From Eurosta solidaginis (lineage: Eukaryota; Arthropoda; Insecta; Diptera; Tephritidae): a DNA stretch of 64,000 nucleotides. The notes beneath the pieces are model-generated. The model saw only the letters and a list, made by a program, of their open reading frames with translations. It did not search any database and had not been told where the DNA came from. Position numbers and translations under genes: made by a program. The stretch lies in NCBI RefSeq assembly GCF_040869045.1, contig NC_090322.1:188293477-188357476 (forward strand), read 5' to 3'. Shown piece after piece: positions 48,235 through 60,197 of this stretch; position 1 is the stretch's first letter; the number at the start of each line of letters is the position of its first letter.

Positions 48235-48480
48235 CAGATAAGAAATCGATAATTTTTGCATTTCAAATCTTTTTGATAACAGATCGACAACTTTCAATAA
48301 CAATTCGATCTTTTCGATTTTGGATCGATACATTTGTGATAACAAATTCGATAACTTATCGATAACACGTCGATAACAAAATGCTAACACTCCGATAACA
48401 AATCTATAAGTTTCCAAAAACATATTGATGTTTTTTCGATAGCAAACGGATAACTCGTCGATAAAAATCGATTAAATTAA
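48235..48480 (+). repeat. CGATAA-motif cluster 2
   Basis: About eight CGATA words in 240 bp, including AACTTATCGATAACACGTCG, same orientation as the right half of cluster 1. It is followed by TTTAATTTAATT-type AT repeat to about 48660. Confidence 0.6.
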
Positions 48481-49556
48481 ATTAATTTAATTTAGCTTCA
48501 TTTAATTTAGTTTAATTTATTTTAATTTACTGTATTTAAACTTAATAAACCTTTATTTTATTTCATTTCATTTTATTTTATTTTGTTTGAATTTATTTTA
48601 TTTATTTTTTTAAATTTTATTTTGTTTAATTTTGACTTACTTTTTTTAATTTTATTTTATGCCTGCATTTACATTCTATCCCCAATGTAGCATAAGACTT
48701 ACAAAGACTTACCTTGTGCTTACGCCTTACGCTCACGCTTACGTCCAGGACTACCCCATACCGAACAAACCGAGCGCATAATTGTACGTGTCTCTTTTTG
48801 CTGTGAGCATGCAATCTAGCGATCGCGTATTCGACCACCTGTCAACAATCGCACCTGCACAATGAGATGGTATGTTCACTGTACGCGGTACACACGCACG
48901 GTCTGGTTTTAGTTCGAATGTATTCGTCACATAAAAACGATTTGTTGAGATACCGATGTTCGTGCATTGAAATGCCAATTGAGTGCAGTTAGTTTTCTTC
49001 TATTCGCTTTGTGAAGTAAAAATTTGTGTCAATTAGTTGCATACTAAAATGAATTTAAAAAAAATATTATTTTCAACGATATTAAAAAAAAATTGATTGA
49101 AAATGTGAAGAGTGAGTAAACAAAAAACAAAAATTATGCAAAGTGCAACAAAGTCAAAAAACGAATTGCCCTACAATTTAAAGCTTGCTTAGAAAACTTG
49201 AGAAAGTTGTAGCATACACTTGGTGTTTTTGTATTACATTTGTTGTGTTATGGTGTCTGACGAAACCGGTGAAAATTGAAAGAAGCAAGAATATCTGCGA
49301 ATGTGTTTGCTCGGCCATTGTGATGAATATACAAGCTTGAAAAAAACAAAAAAAAATAGAAAAGTGAATTAGGAAAAAAAGTTAAAAGCATAGATTGAAA
49401 ATTATATACATTAAAAAAATTATTTACAAGCTATTGTTACTGATTTAGCTGTGAAAAATTTCTGTTTTATTAAAGGTAAGTGCCTAAATAATAAATTTTA
49501 ATACGTTAATTTGTTTACACACATATGTCATTTAATTTGATAAATATTTCTATTTT
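48481..49556. other. AT repeat then unannotated DNA
   Basis: 48481-48660 is (TTTAA/TTTTA)n-like. The rest has TTACGCTTACG words near 48715-48745 and no recognised gene. Confidence 0.45.
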
Positions 49557-50660
49557 TATACTCAGCGATCTTTGCACACAGAGTGTATTAACTTTGATTG
49601 GATAACGGTTGGTTGCACAAGTATAAAGGAATCGAGATAGATATAGACTTCCATATATCAAAATCATCAGTGTCGAAAAAAAATTTGATTGAGCCATGTC
49701 CGTTCGTGCGTCCGTCCGTCTGTCCGTTAACACGATAACTTGAGTAAATATTGAGATATCTTCTCCAAATTTGGCTTATCTGGACCCAGAATAGCTTGGT
49801 ATTGAAAATGAGCGAATTCGGATGATAACCACGCCCACTTTTTATATATATAAAATTTTGAAAAACACAAAAAACCTGATTATTTAGTAAATAATACAGC
49901 CATAATGTTGAAATTTGACGTGTGGACTGATATTGAGACTCCTGATAAAAATTAGAAAAATTGTTTTGAAATGGGCGTGGCACCGCCCACTTGGGATAAA
50001 ATCAGTTTTACAAATACATCGAAAATCGTTGAACCTATCGAAACAAAATTCGGCAGAGAGGTCGCCTTTACTATAAGGAATGCTTTGAAGAAAAATTAAC
50101 GAACTCGGTTAAGGACGACGCCCACTTTTATATAAAAGATTTTTAAAAGGGTCGTGGACGAATAAAATAAGCTATATCTTTGCAAAAAAGAGCTTTATAT
50201 CAATGGTATTTTATTTCCCAAGGGCATTTATAATAGTAAATAGGAAAAGTTTCACATTTTAAAAAATTGGTGTGGCACCGCCCCTTTTATGACAAAGCAA
50301 TTTTCTATGTTTCGGGAGCCATAACTCGAAGAAAATTTAACGGATCGTAATAAAATTTGGTACACAAATTTTCCCTATAGTAAAGACCACGGCAAGTTAG
50401 ATATAAAACAAGTTTAAAAGGGTCGTAGACGAAAATAAAAGTTATAACTTAGCAAAAAAATAGTTTTGAATCAATGATATTTCACTTATCAAGTTTTACT
50501 GTAAGAGGAAATGGGGAGACATTTTTCTTTTAAACGGCGGTGCCACGTGTTATGTAGAAAAGTAATTTATCTGAAATGAAATGTGCAATTGAAGCTCACG
50601 CTGAGTATATAATGTTCGGCTACACCCGAACTTAGACACCTTTACTTGTTATTATTATCT
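49557..50660 (+). mobile_element. Helentron-like noncoding repeat, family A, best copy
   Basis: Begins after a T run with TATACTCAGCG (49557-49567). Near the other end lies the inverse CGCTGAGTATA (50599-50609), followed by a stem-loop GTTCGG-CTACAC-CCGAAC (50614-50631) close to the terminus. Subterminal inverted repeats plus a 3' hairpin and insertion in T-runs are the layout known for non-autonomous Helentron (HINE) elements. The interior has CCGTCCGTCTGTCC and CACGCCCAC words and no ORF. Confidence 0.6.
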
Positions 50661-50929
50661 TTTCTGCATTGAAAATTTATCTTTTTAATGTGTTTTTTTA
50701 AGTGTTTTGTTTTAAAAGTTTTGTTTGTGTTACATATGTATACATGTACTATACATATGCAGGTATTGTAGGCATGTTAATTTTTTTTTGCAAATATTTT
50801 GAATTATATTTATACGTAAATTTCGATGTGTAAATGTACATATGTATGCCTGCAAACTTATTTGAATAAGTTCACTAAGACTTGACCAGAGGTCGAAGTT
50901 AAAGAACAGCAGATGTAACTTAATCCGGT

Positions 50930-51375
50930 TTTTTATCAGTTTGCTATCGATTTGTTGTCAGCTTGTCATCGTCTCCTTATTTGTTTCTTGTCGGTTTGCC
51001 ATCGAAGGGTTACACATTTGTCCTCGATTTTATATTGAAGTTTAATAGGTATTTGTTTCATAGCAAACCAATGAGCCGTCTTTAACAAATCGATAACATG
51101 CCGACAGAAAATCGGTAGCACTCCGATAAGAAATCGATTGCTTTTTGATAACAAATCGATAAGTTATTGATAACGAAATCAATGGCTTCTTTATAAAACG
51201 CCGATGGCGAAAACGACAACAAGTCTATATGTTTTCGAAAACAAATTTATATCCGTTTTATAACATATAACTTTTCGGTAAGGAAAAACATTTCTGAAAA
51301 TAAATCGATATTTTGATGACACTTCGATAGGAAATTGGTAAAATCTTATAACAAATCGGTATTCATTCTCATAAC
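50930..51375. repeat. CGATAA-motif cluster 3 with inverted halves
   Basis: The left half reads GCTATCGATTTGTTG and TGTCGGTTTGCCATCG; the right half reads ACAAATCGATAACATGCC and further CGATA words. It is homologous to the left half of cluster 1 across the switch point. Confidence 0.6.
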
Positions 51376-51644
51376 AATATTTAAAATTTTTCTTAAAACA
51401 AAAATCGTTTTGTTTTGTAAAAATTATATCACCCTGTTAGTACTTCTTAGCTCTTTCGTTAGCTTGTGTGTTACTTTCATAAAATATTTCCAATCGAACA
51501 TGGAGTTACATTACCTACAAATCAGGCCCTTTTACAGAGTGCCAAGTGACTTTTAAACTGGAAGTTAGAATCTAGAAGTGCAATTTTAGGGTACCTTTTT
51601 TCCAGAAAAGAAAGCGCCATGATATGCATGGAAATATTCTTCGT

Positions 51645-51985
51645 TACTACAAAATACTCTACAAGTCACTTATCGTTCCCGTCCTGCTATATGGTGCAGA
51701 AGCATGGACAATGACAACATCAGATGAAACGGCTCTGGGAGTGTTCGAGGGAAAAGTTCTTCGAAAGATTTATGGACCTCTACGCGTTGGCGGTGGCGAG
51801 TACCGAAGAAGATTTAATAATGAGCTGTACGAGCTATACGCAGACATCAACATAGTCCAGCGAATTAATACGCAGCGGCTGCGCTGGCTAGGCCATGTTA
51901 TGCGAATGAAAGATGACGCTCCGGGCAAGAAAGTGTTTCTATCGGAACCCGCCCATGGAAGCAGAGGTAGAGGGCGTCCCCCAAA
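51645..51985 (+). pseudogene. RTE LINE C-terminal fragment
   Basis: About 110 codons nearly identical to the end of the 34294-37592 element: LLYGAEAWTMTTSDE, KIYGPLRVGGGEYRRRF, RLRWLGHVMRMKDDAP, GSRGRGRPP. Both ends are broken and it has no TAAG tail, so it is a fragment truncated at both sides. The junction on the right is in an A run. Confidence 0.88.
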
Positions 51986-52135
51986 AAAATTTTGTTGGCT
52001 ATTGCGAAAAATACCTCCAATTTTTACGGTGTGATGAAGTTTTTTTTACTGTTAATTTCATACCTAGCACATTGACAGCCACGAAGTATAACGACAGAGC
52101 CTATAGTAGCATTTGTTGATGAATATTACGATTTT

Positions 52136-52446
52136 ATTACGGCGGCCACCGTGGTGTGATGGTAGCGTGCTCTGCCTACCACACCGTATGCCCTGGGTTC
52201 AAACCCCGGGCAAAGCAACATCAAAATTTTAGAGCGTGTCTGGCAAGCGCTCCGAGTGTATTTCTGCCATGAAAAGCTCTCAGTGAAAACTCATCTGCCC
52301 TGCAGATGCCGTTCGCAGTCGGCATAAAACATGTAGGTCCCGTCCGGCCAATTTGTAGGGAAAATCAAGAGGAGCACGACGCAAATTGGAAGAGAAGCTC
52401 GGCCTTAGATCTTTTCGGAGGTTATCGCGCCATACATTTATTTATT
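52136..52446 (+). mobile_element. tRNA-derived SINE, copy 4, with TSD
   Basis: Flanked by a perfect 12-bp TSD TATTACGATTTT (52124-52135 and 52447-52458). Box A-like TGATGGTAGCGTGC and box B GGTTCAAACCC (52196-52206) are present. It ends in an ATTT-repeat tail (CATTTATTTATT). About 50 bp of the body seen in copy 1 is missing after TTTTAGA. The 12-bp TSD and tail show LINE-mediated insertion. Confidence 0.9.
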
Positions 52447-52849
52447 TATTACGATTTTCATTGGGTGCTTCATCGCTACCTCCATTTAAGAGGACAACAC
52501 TCTATGAACATTGGTTACCAGGTCGCGCTTTTTGTTCTTTCAGACCGGGGCTTGAAACCTAATACTATATAGGGACTGAGTCGATGTTGTGGGTACTTTT
52601 CGATCGGGTGACAGGAGGATTCTGTTGGAGAACTTTTAGCGTAGAGAGAGCCGTAACCCCGTTGGCTTTTGGGGATTGTAACTGCTTTCAGTGTGACCAA
52701 CTTACCCTTGGTGCACGAGTGTTGTTTTGGAAGAATAGCTTGGTCGACTTAATTTACACATTTTCTAGCATTTCAGGTATTACAGCAGGACATTTTTTTC
52801 GACCTTGGTAGGTAAGACCATCTACTGTTCAAGAGCAAGACACATGATT

Positions 52850-53010
52850 TAGTCTAAAAACCTCATAAGGGATTTTCATCAGACCTTAGTCGATGGTCGA
52901 TGGTTACACAATCAGCATGATAGAAAACAGCGCATCCGGACCTGGTGCTTTAAGCTTGTAAACGGGTTGTACTGGATATTAAATTTTAGCAGCGGTCACC
53001 AAGCCTGGTA
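52850..53010 (-). pseudogene. Possible Jockey/I-type RT fragment
   Basis: On the minus strand KLKAPGPDALFSIM appears (near 52915-52960), resembling the K-x-APGPDG block at the start of the RT of Jockey/I/LOA LINEs. Stops follow at once, and I cannot extend the match. Weak call. Confidence 0.3.
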
Positions 53011-54329
53011 CTCCTCTTGGCCTTTCCTTAAAAATTCATGTGCTTATTCTCCCCTCGATGGGACTTTGTTTATATGACTCTCTAAGTTTTGTTATTTCAC
53101 GTTTATACTTAGATCTTTAAAAGACTTTATCGCTTTCGGCAACTTTTGTTGGTTTCAAATCTAACTAACCTGCCTCACTAACTGGCCTCAGTTTATAACT
53201 CCGCCAAGGCGGCTTTGCTTTGCGTCTGGAAAGAAGCTAATGTAAAGCTGCATTTTAATTTCAAAACCGAAGTCCACTTATTAAAGAATGTACCCAAAAT
53301 AACTATTGCTTTCAAGATTTCGATAGACAATCGAGAGCAAGGTTCCGCATTTACAAATCATCCTCGCCCGGTGGGGTATGAATGAAAAAAGCTTACTAAA
53401 TCTGTTGCATAACTGTGCATAATACCATCCTTTTACTTGTAATATTTCAAGTTTTCATCTCAATATTTGTATTCTTTGCGTTAGCAAATACCACGCACAC
53501 AAGCTGATAAACTCAACAACGGAGAACTAAGCAAAATTGGATGGGGAAAATATTTTTTCCTGCATGCGTAAACTCGTCTTACCTCTTAATAAAAGTATTT
53601 ACAAGCAGAAACTTTTCAACTAGAAAATTTTTAAAACACTGACGAGAAAACTACAACCAAATTATGGTTGTGCCGGTTTCTCTTATTTTGCGCTAATACT
53701 CATACGACGCGTACAAAATCACAAACTTTTCAAATTTATATAACACTTGATAATTTTATGTGCTTATTTACGTATACGATTAACCCGTAAAACAACGCGG
53801 TTACTCGAAAATATAATAAGCAGTGCATCCCTTAAGGGCAGCAAGCTTTTATAATGAAATCGGGGTACCAAGAAATTAAAACTTATCTCAAAGTAAATGT
53901 AAAGGGTGATGTCACCTCAGAATATGAAAAAGCATAAAGACTGATATACATGATAATTTTCGCTCCATTGCAACAACACCTGCTCTCACGTACGCCTAAG
54001 TATCCCGAGGATCCTCTGTCAGTAAGGCACCCGGTGTTGTCGATGTTCTTATAACAGCACTCCATTCGGATCTCTGACGCGTTTTAACAAGATTTGCTCT
54101 GGAGAACATCCAAGGAGTCAGGAGAAAAATAAATTTTACATGTGATCGGTTCACAATGATGTTTTGGTTGGTTTTATTTTTTATGCGGTAGGTGCTTTGT
54201 GTACGTAGAAATTTAGTGGGGATCGTCGTCATTCAGACCACCCACTATAGTTGACAACAAGTTGTAATGGAAGCTAAATATAGAAGACAGAGCTAAGAAA
54301 ACCTCAATCGCTCTTGCTGTAGCAATAAG
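53011..54329. other. Unannotated DNA
   Basis: No gene recognised. Confidence 0.5.
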
Positions 54330-54445
54330 GACACAAACTCCCCGAAGGTTTTTGGAGTGTTTTATTGATGTTGATGGTACAAGCCCGACTAATGCAGGAA
54401 CGGTTTAATATGACCTCATTGGCCTTATGCTGCTCTTTACCTGCG
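54330..54445 (+). repeat. Dispersed repeat, family B, copy 2
   Basis: Shares AAGGTTTTTGGAGTGTT, GTTGATGGTACAAGCCCGAC and TTTAATATGACC words with 14420-14540. Confidence 0.5.
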
Positions 54446-56400
54446 TTTCCCCAATTATCGTTCGAAGAAGTGAGCTATACTATCGCCTTGACTTCCAATG
54501 TCCTCTAAATTTCGATTGAAAGCAGATATTGCAGAATCACGTTAACTACTAGGTTTCACAGAAGAAGTGAGAGAACCTTATTTTGGGGACAATCTTTGGT
54601 CGTCTTGAACAAATTTAGCTGTTCTTTACCTGCGTTCCCGCGATTATCGTGCGAAGTGCATTTTTGGTATGGCCTTTAAAATTCTCGTCTTTGTCGTGCT
54701 AGGTTAACCCTGTCATGAGACGTATTATCGCATGCAACTTCGATGCCCAGAAAAGTTCTATACTGTCTCCTCTATTTTGAACATTCTCTAAATTTTGTGT
54801 GACAGCAGATACAAAGCTTTTGTAGGCATGCTGGATAGCTTCTGGCAGTCTATTATCTTATTCATTGCCTTCAAGAGGAAAAATGTTCTAAATATTTATC
54901 TAAACGATTTCTCTTTGGCGTAGTGTCAGCGTTACAGTAGGCATATCCTTAAGCACAAGCAAGGGCTACAAGGCTAGACTACAATGAAGAAAGGAAAATA
55001 AGTATACTGAGTAGATCATAAGACGACAGCCATAAACTTATGGCAGTCTGCACCTGTTATTGGCTTTAGGCACGCATGCGCAAAATATGATTATTCCCCA
55101 TAATGACCATTGCAGACGTAATTACCAACGAAACTGCTGAGAACTTTGACTGCAAAAGCTCCTTTTGGAAAACCTTACTAGATTATTAGAAAGAGAGATT
55201 CCAACTATTCTTGAGCTCATAAACAACTTGGGCTAGTTGCCGTACATTATTTAATATGCTGTAACGTGAGTGCCTTTCAATGGAAAACTCAACCCCACGG
55301 TGTCAAACACGGATATAGTTGCATGATCAGTGGTCCAACTATCGGCTTCATCTTGCCTACCTCAACTCTTCGTTGCCGTAACTTTTCTTACCTTGGTGTG
55401 ATATGAAGTCTATCCAGGCTCCTGTCATTTTAAGGATAATGTCGTACATATCCGATGTGGTAGGTTCATACGAGTTTTATGGTATCAAAACGGCTTTTTG
55501 TTAGATATGTGGACAATCCGGGTCGTAGCCATTATATCTACCTACAAGTTAGTCCTTTTTTACTGCACCCAACACCGTAGATATAAAGGCCAGGGGTAAG
55601 ATTTCTCTAGTGAGATGTGGGAAAAACCGATGCAACTGCAATAGTGTTGCGTAAACGCCATTTGCGCCCTTAGATTTGCACTAGTCAAAGCCGGGCGTCT
55701 TGACCTATAATGGCCGAAATTATATTGGCAATTAATAGAGTAGTCACATCCAAAAAAACTGAAACTGAAGTTATTCTTGCTTATCTACATTTTTGTATCT
55801 AGGTTTTTAATCAAAAAGAAGACAGTAGCGTTTATGTCGGGGACTTCTGGTGCATACTGAGTTGATCGTACTGCATCCGGTGGCGTCGTGTATTGGTTTG
55901 GTGGCACGGGGTATTGGTTTGATAGGTATTGCGTGAATTGGATTGGTTGTGCTGCAGTCGGTGGCGGCTTAGTTGTTCCAAATATTGCATCGGTGAAAGT
56001 CTCGGGAATTGCGAACAAATCCACGAAATGTTTCATGTGTTCATGTTGGCGGTGCGGCGTGGCTTGGACGCAAACCAATGAGTACAAAGAACGGAAATAC
56101 CGTAAAATATTTTATTAGTTTAAAAATTTTACTTTTATAATTCCTGATTCGTTCGAAGTTGGATCTTCACTAAATTTCGTATAAAAAATATGCTAACTTT
56201 TATACGCAGCAATTTCGTTTAAGGTGGCATTGAAGGTTATCAATAAACAAATTCTTTTTAGTAATTGGGATTCAGGCAAATTTCTGTTTTATGCTGAAAA
56301 TATGAACCCAATATTCTGATTAACTCTATAATAATAACAGCAAAAAATTTTCAAGGTCAAATTTGTTTTTTTTATCAGTTTTGTTTTGTATTAAAGTTGC
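54446..56400. other. Unannotated DNA with an imperfect duplication
   Basis: GCTGCTCTTTACCTGCGTTT at about 54429 recurs as GCTGTTCTTTACCTGCGTTC at about 54618, each followed by a related ATTATCG-GCGAAG. No gene supported. A 100-codon proline-rich frame at 55785-56087 (minus) has no recognisable domain. Confidence 0.45.
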
Positions 56401-56431
56401 CGATTAAACCTATTTTATTATAAGTTTAATC

Positions 56432-57517
56432 CAGCGATGGGCAAAACGGCTCGTATGAGCCTTTTGCTCATACGGGCACGCTTTGCACATTTAAGTGCTA
56501 GGTGAGGGACGATCAAGTGCAGGTATGTGGGGCGAAGAACACAGAAAGATAATAACATACAAGCACACATAAGATTGACAGAGAGAGCAAATAGAGCTGC
56601 CACCGCTCTTATTATGTTGAAATTATTAAGCGTTTTAGGATTAACTAGCCTTTACCGGCGGCTTCGCTCGCACAAAGGGCCACAAATATGTAATGTTTTG
56701 TGATTCACAACTCGAACTGAATTTTCATTTGTAATTTTAGAAGTTCCTTTCTAATTGAAATCATAAATAAAGCAAGTTTTAAAATGAGAAAAATGGTCGC
56801 CGTAAATTAAACACACATGCAGCACATGCTCCAACAATTTTTGCAGTGTGGATTTAACGATATATGTATGTGAGCTGAAGAAATTTGAAAATTCCACCAT
56901 AATTTGAAATTTATAAATGAAAGCAGTTAAAATTAGTCATTCTTTATACGATTGGTACCTGTTTTTTTGTAAACTGATACATTTCTTTCTAGGCTCACGG
57001 CAACACTGCCAACAAGTCTGAAAAATGTTTTGTTTTCCCACGATTTTATACGAAACGTGCATTAGTACGTTTTTCTACTACTACTTCCTCTCATGCTACT
57101 ACTTTAAAAATATTTTTTAAATACTTTTGTGTATAAATTTCAAAATGAATCGGCTTGCATATGATTAAATGTATGTGAAGGCGAAATAAATGTCAATAAT
57201 GCGCTGCTTAACATAAAGTCGACTTCAGTCTATGGATATTCCGTTTTTCGTATTTCTTGCCAAAAAATATATGTTTTTGCTTTCGTACTATTGCAACACA
57301 GTTTGGGAATTAGTTTTCGAGGTTGAGAGAGAATATTTCCATTTCAGTTTTTTAGTGTTTCCGCAACCTTCTTGCGATGAATATCGTTTGAGATGAAGCG
57401 CACGATATTCCCAATGTATTTTTTTTACTCCCCTAACACCCCAAAACACACAAACGTCTCAGCAAGCACTCGCTGGCACTGCAACTGATTTAGGAGCCGA
57501 AAATAAGCTCATCCCTG
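56432..57517. mobile_element. hAT element, non-autonomous, 1086 bp
   Basis: 8-bp TSD GTTTAATC at 56424-56431 and 57518-57525. Ends CAGCGATGGGC and, reversed, CAGGGATGAGC. A perfect 9-bp inverted repeat CGTATGAGC-CTTTT-GCTCATACG (56452-56474) sits next to the left end. No transposase frame is present. Confidence 0.88.
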
Positions 57518-57583
57518 GTTTAATCCGACAATGGTGAATATTAAGTATATAAAGGTATCATGATAGATATGGAATTTCTTTTA

Positions 57584-58551
57584 CAGTGGAGTCTGGATAT
57601 AGTGAACTAATTTCTGCAAGGCCTGTTCACAGTATCCAGGTTGTTCACTATATTAAGTTTGACATTTTTTTTCAACTTGCTTTATTAGCTTTAAAGTCAT
57701 GTTTGCTTATGTAAAGAAAACAGACAATTTGTATAAAATAATATTTTGAAAAATACATACATACAATTGAAAGAATTTACGAATAGATGTTTGCTTTTTG
57801 TGTTCGGAAATTGACTTTTGAACCGCTTTTTCGCGTAGACTTTTCAGTACTAGCATGTCAGCATAGTCAGTGGTGTTAGCTTCGGTCCATGCGATAGATA
57901 CATATATCGAAGCTTTTAATGGCTTCAGTCGCTTTTATTGAATTTCCGATCTGTCCTCCGCCTTGGCTGTCAGCACCAGATTCTTCAGTATCCATAAGAG
58001 TCTTCCGCTTAGATGCTCCGACTGCCTGGTGGGATATGATACTACGAGCATTTCTTTTATTCCCGAAACTGTTGATTTGGTCACACAATAAATCTTTGCT
58101 AAGGATGAAACACTAGCACCTTTCTCTATTTTTTGAGCAATTTCAAGTTTTTGCTTTAATGGGAGGAATTTCCTCACAGGCATGATAACACTTAATTTAT
58201 TAGCACATAACCACTTTTAAAAAGACATAAAACGGTGCACATTCACTCAGAAGTGTTTTGCACCCGACAAGAGACAAATAAAGACTGGCACCAAATACCT
58301 ACATAGCAGCAGCTTTTCCAGTAAAAAACAGTAAAAAACTGAGCAATTTTGGGGAATACCCAACTTTATTTCTGTTTAAGTTTTGTTGTTTTTTTTTTAA
58401 CAGTTTATGCTTGCTGTTGCGTTTAGAACTTTGTTCACTATTTCGAGTTTTCGATAGTTCACTCTTTAGATTACTCAATGTAAATTTTTTAGGCGTTCAC
58501 TATATCGAGGTGTTCATTATACCGGGGGTTCACTATACTCAGACTCCACTG
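57584..58551 (-). mobile_element. pogo/Tigger-like transposon, deletion derivative
   Basis: 968 bp with ~24-bp TIRs (CAGTGGAGTCTGGATATAGT and, reversed, CAGTGGAGTCTGAGTATAGT, both continuing GAAC) flanked by TA on both sides, the TSD of the Tc1/mariner-pogo superfamily. TTCACTATA words are repeated near both ends. It carries only the N-terminal part of a transposase. Confidence 0.9.
57876..58183 (-). pseudogene. pogo/Tigger transposase N-terminal fragment
   Basis: From the ATG at 58183 on the minus strand, KFLPLKQKLEIAQKIEKG and then SSLAKIYCVTKSTVSGIK form a CENP-B/psq-type helix-turn-helix, the DNA-binding head of pogo/Tigger transposases. A frameshift follows near 58060-58088; in the shifted frame SFGNKRNARSI and KRKTLMDTEES continue the second DNA-binding part. 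The DDE catalytic region is absent. Confidence 0.82.
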
Positions 58552-58924
58552 TATAAGTGTTATCAGCATCGAACAAGATTTTTACTGAGCCAGCATTTGA
58601 TTAACTGTAAAAAATTTGTCTTCAGTCAGAAAAGTTTTTCGATATCGAGAATTTCGAAACATGGAAAACATGTTATTTATTCATTATCAAATACCGATCA
58701 AGTGATGAAACTTGGCTGGTGGATTCACTCTTAAACGTTAAATATAAGCTCAGTAAAATTTCTGAAAATAGGCATGGCACCGCCCATATGTATTAGAACA
58801 AGTTTTCGAAGTTTTGTAAGACGTAAATCAAAAGACACTGATAATATTTTGCAATTCATCTGAAGCATGGTTCCTGGTATTATAACTAGAATTGCATGAA
58901 GGTAGTACAAAATTTCCAGAATAG

Positions 58925-59648
58925 CTATAGTATATGGTAGAACGGCGTGCGTGCGAGGAGCTTCAGATCCTGGCTGATGGTAATAATGCCCGAAAAATCT
59001 AGCAAAAAATCCGTCGGATTACGGAAGGTTTCAGTACCGGGACTGATTTTTGCAGGAATGGTAATGGCGAGTGTGTTAAGTTGTGGAGGGAGAACTTCTC
59101 GTAATTCATAGCTAGCGAGGGAGACCGCAATCGCGGGCGGTGGAAAACACGTTCTGGCAGCTGACTATGACGAAGTGAGAATGCAATATCCCGGCTAAAA
59201 ACCACAAAACACCGGATTCCCGCCGAGCTGTTCAAACACGGAGGCGAAGAGTTGGTAAAGGGCATTTATCAACACCTATGCAAATAGATCAGATCTACAA
59301 GAAAGGCGATCCTGCAAACCGCATCAATTACCATGGAATCAGCCTGCTTAATATGGCGTTTAAGGTTCTATCTAGCATACTGTGTGAAAGACTGAAGCTC
59401 AAAGTCAACAAACTGATTGCTTATTCAGAACTGGTTAAATTCTATCGACCAGGATTTCAGGATGCGCTAGATCTTGGAGAAGACTCTCGAGAAGGGAATC
59501 CATACTCACCATATTTTTTTCGACTTCAAAGCAGCCTTTGTCAGCGTGAAAAGAAGTTGCTTGTATGCTGCTATGTCTGAATTTAAATTCCCTGAAAAGT
59601 TAAAAGGACTCTGCCAAATGACGTTAAGCAACACCACCAGCTCTGTAG
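58925..59648 (+). pseudogene. Degenerate RTE LINE fragment
   Basis: Pieces in several frames match the RTE element at 34294-37592: RRACEELQILADGNNARK, then YHGISLLNMAFKVLSSILC, HHIFFDFKAAFVSVKRSCL and MTLSNTTSSVG. The order is that of RT N-terminus to motif A. Motif A aspartates are altered and there are many stops. It is older than the other two copies. Confidence 0.8.
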
Positions 59649-59734
59649 GGGTTCAGCGGTTGATAAGCGTAATTTATAGCTTCCGCAATCCAATTGTCAG
59701 TCACAAGTACGCGAGGCAAATCCTGTTACTAATT
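59649..59734 (-). repeat. Dispersed repeat, family B, copy 3
   Basis: Reversed, it reads AACAGGATTTGCC, GACAATTGGATTGCGGAAGC and TATAAATTACGC, paralleling the block at 14610-14680. It ends where the errantivirus LTR begins. Confidence 0.5.
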
Positions 59735-60197
59735 AGTTAAATAACTCGAGGTAAAATTTTAAAAATAAATTGTATTACCCTTAACCGCTTGCTTTGACGG
59801 TGAGTTTCAAAATTAAACTAAACTTATAAACTACTTGATTCCTAATCCTAACTTACACCCGCCACCGCCGCAGTCGCTGCTGGTATCGCCGCTGGGAAGA
59901 GTTCCAGGAATGCCGCGCTGTGACTGGCTTGTGATGATATTATGGAATTTACAGATGTTCGAAATACGATATCTGGAGTGATCCCACGATTCGTAGGAGT
60001 TGTTATGCTTACTCAACATTAATACGAAACCACCTTGCAGCTGCATGTTGGTGTTGCATTGAAGATTCGCAGTAATTAGCTAATGCTGGCTAGCCTCTAT
60101 TGAAATTGTTGTTTTGATCGCCAGCTCTAAGAGACAAATTTGCTAACTTTGTTTATACGCTAGTTTGGCGGCTGGCCTTGGGCTGCAGGTGTTAACT
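59735..60197 (-). repeat. Errantivirus-type 3' LTR
   Basis: 463 bp whose ends are AGTTAA...TTAACT, the inverted ends typical of gypsy-type errantivirus LTRs. On the element's strand it is preceded by a purine tract AGAAGGGGAGG (60198-60208) serving as polypurine tract. No second LTR in the window. Confidence 0.65.

Larger units (their letters stand above)
56405..58935 (+). mobile_element. Helentron-like repeat, family A, copy 3, doubly interrupted
   Basis: Three pieces (about 56405-56431, 57526-57581, 58554-58935) line up in order with family A: the TATTATAA-TTTAATC word, then AAGTATATAAAGG...GATAGATATGGA, then the ATCAGCATCGAACAAG block and GGCATGGCACCGCCCAT. The gaps are exactly filled by a hAT and a pogo-like element, each with its own TSD. 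Confidence 0.6.

Noticed and set aside
55785..56087. Proline-rich 100-codon minus-strand frame
   Set aside because: No recognisable family, start context or neighbours; kept out for lack of support.
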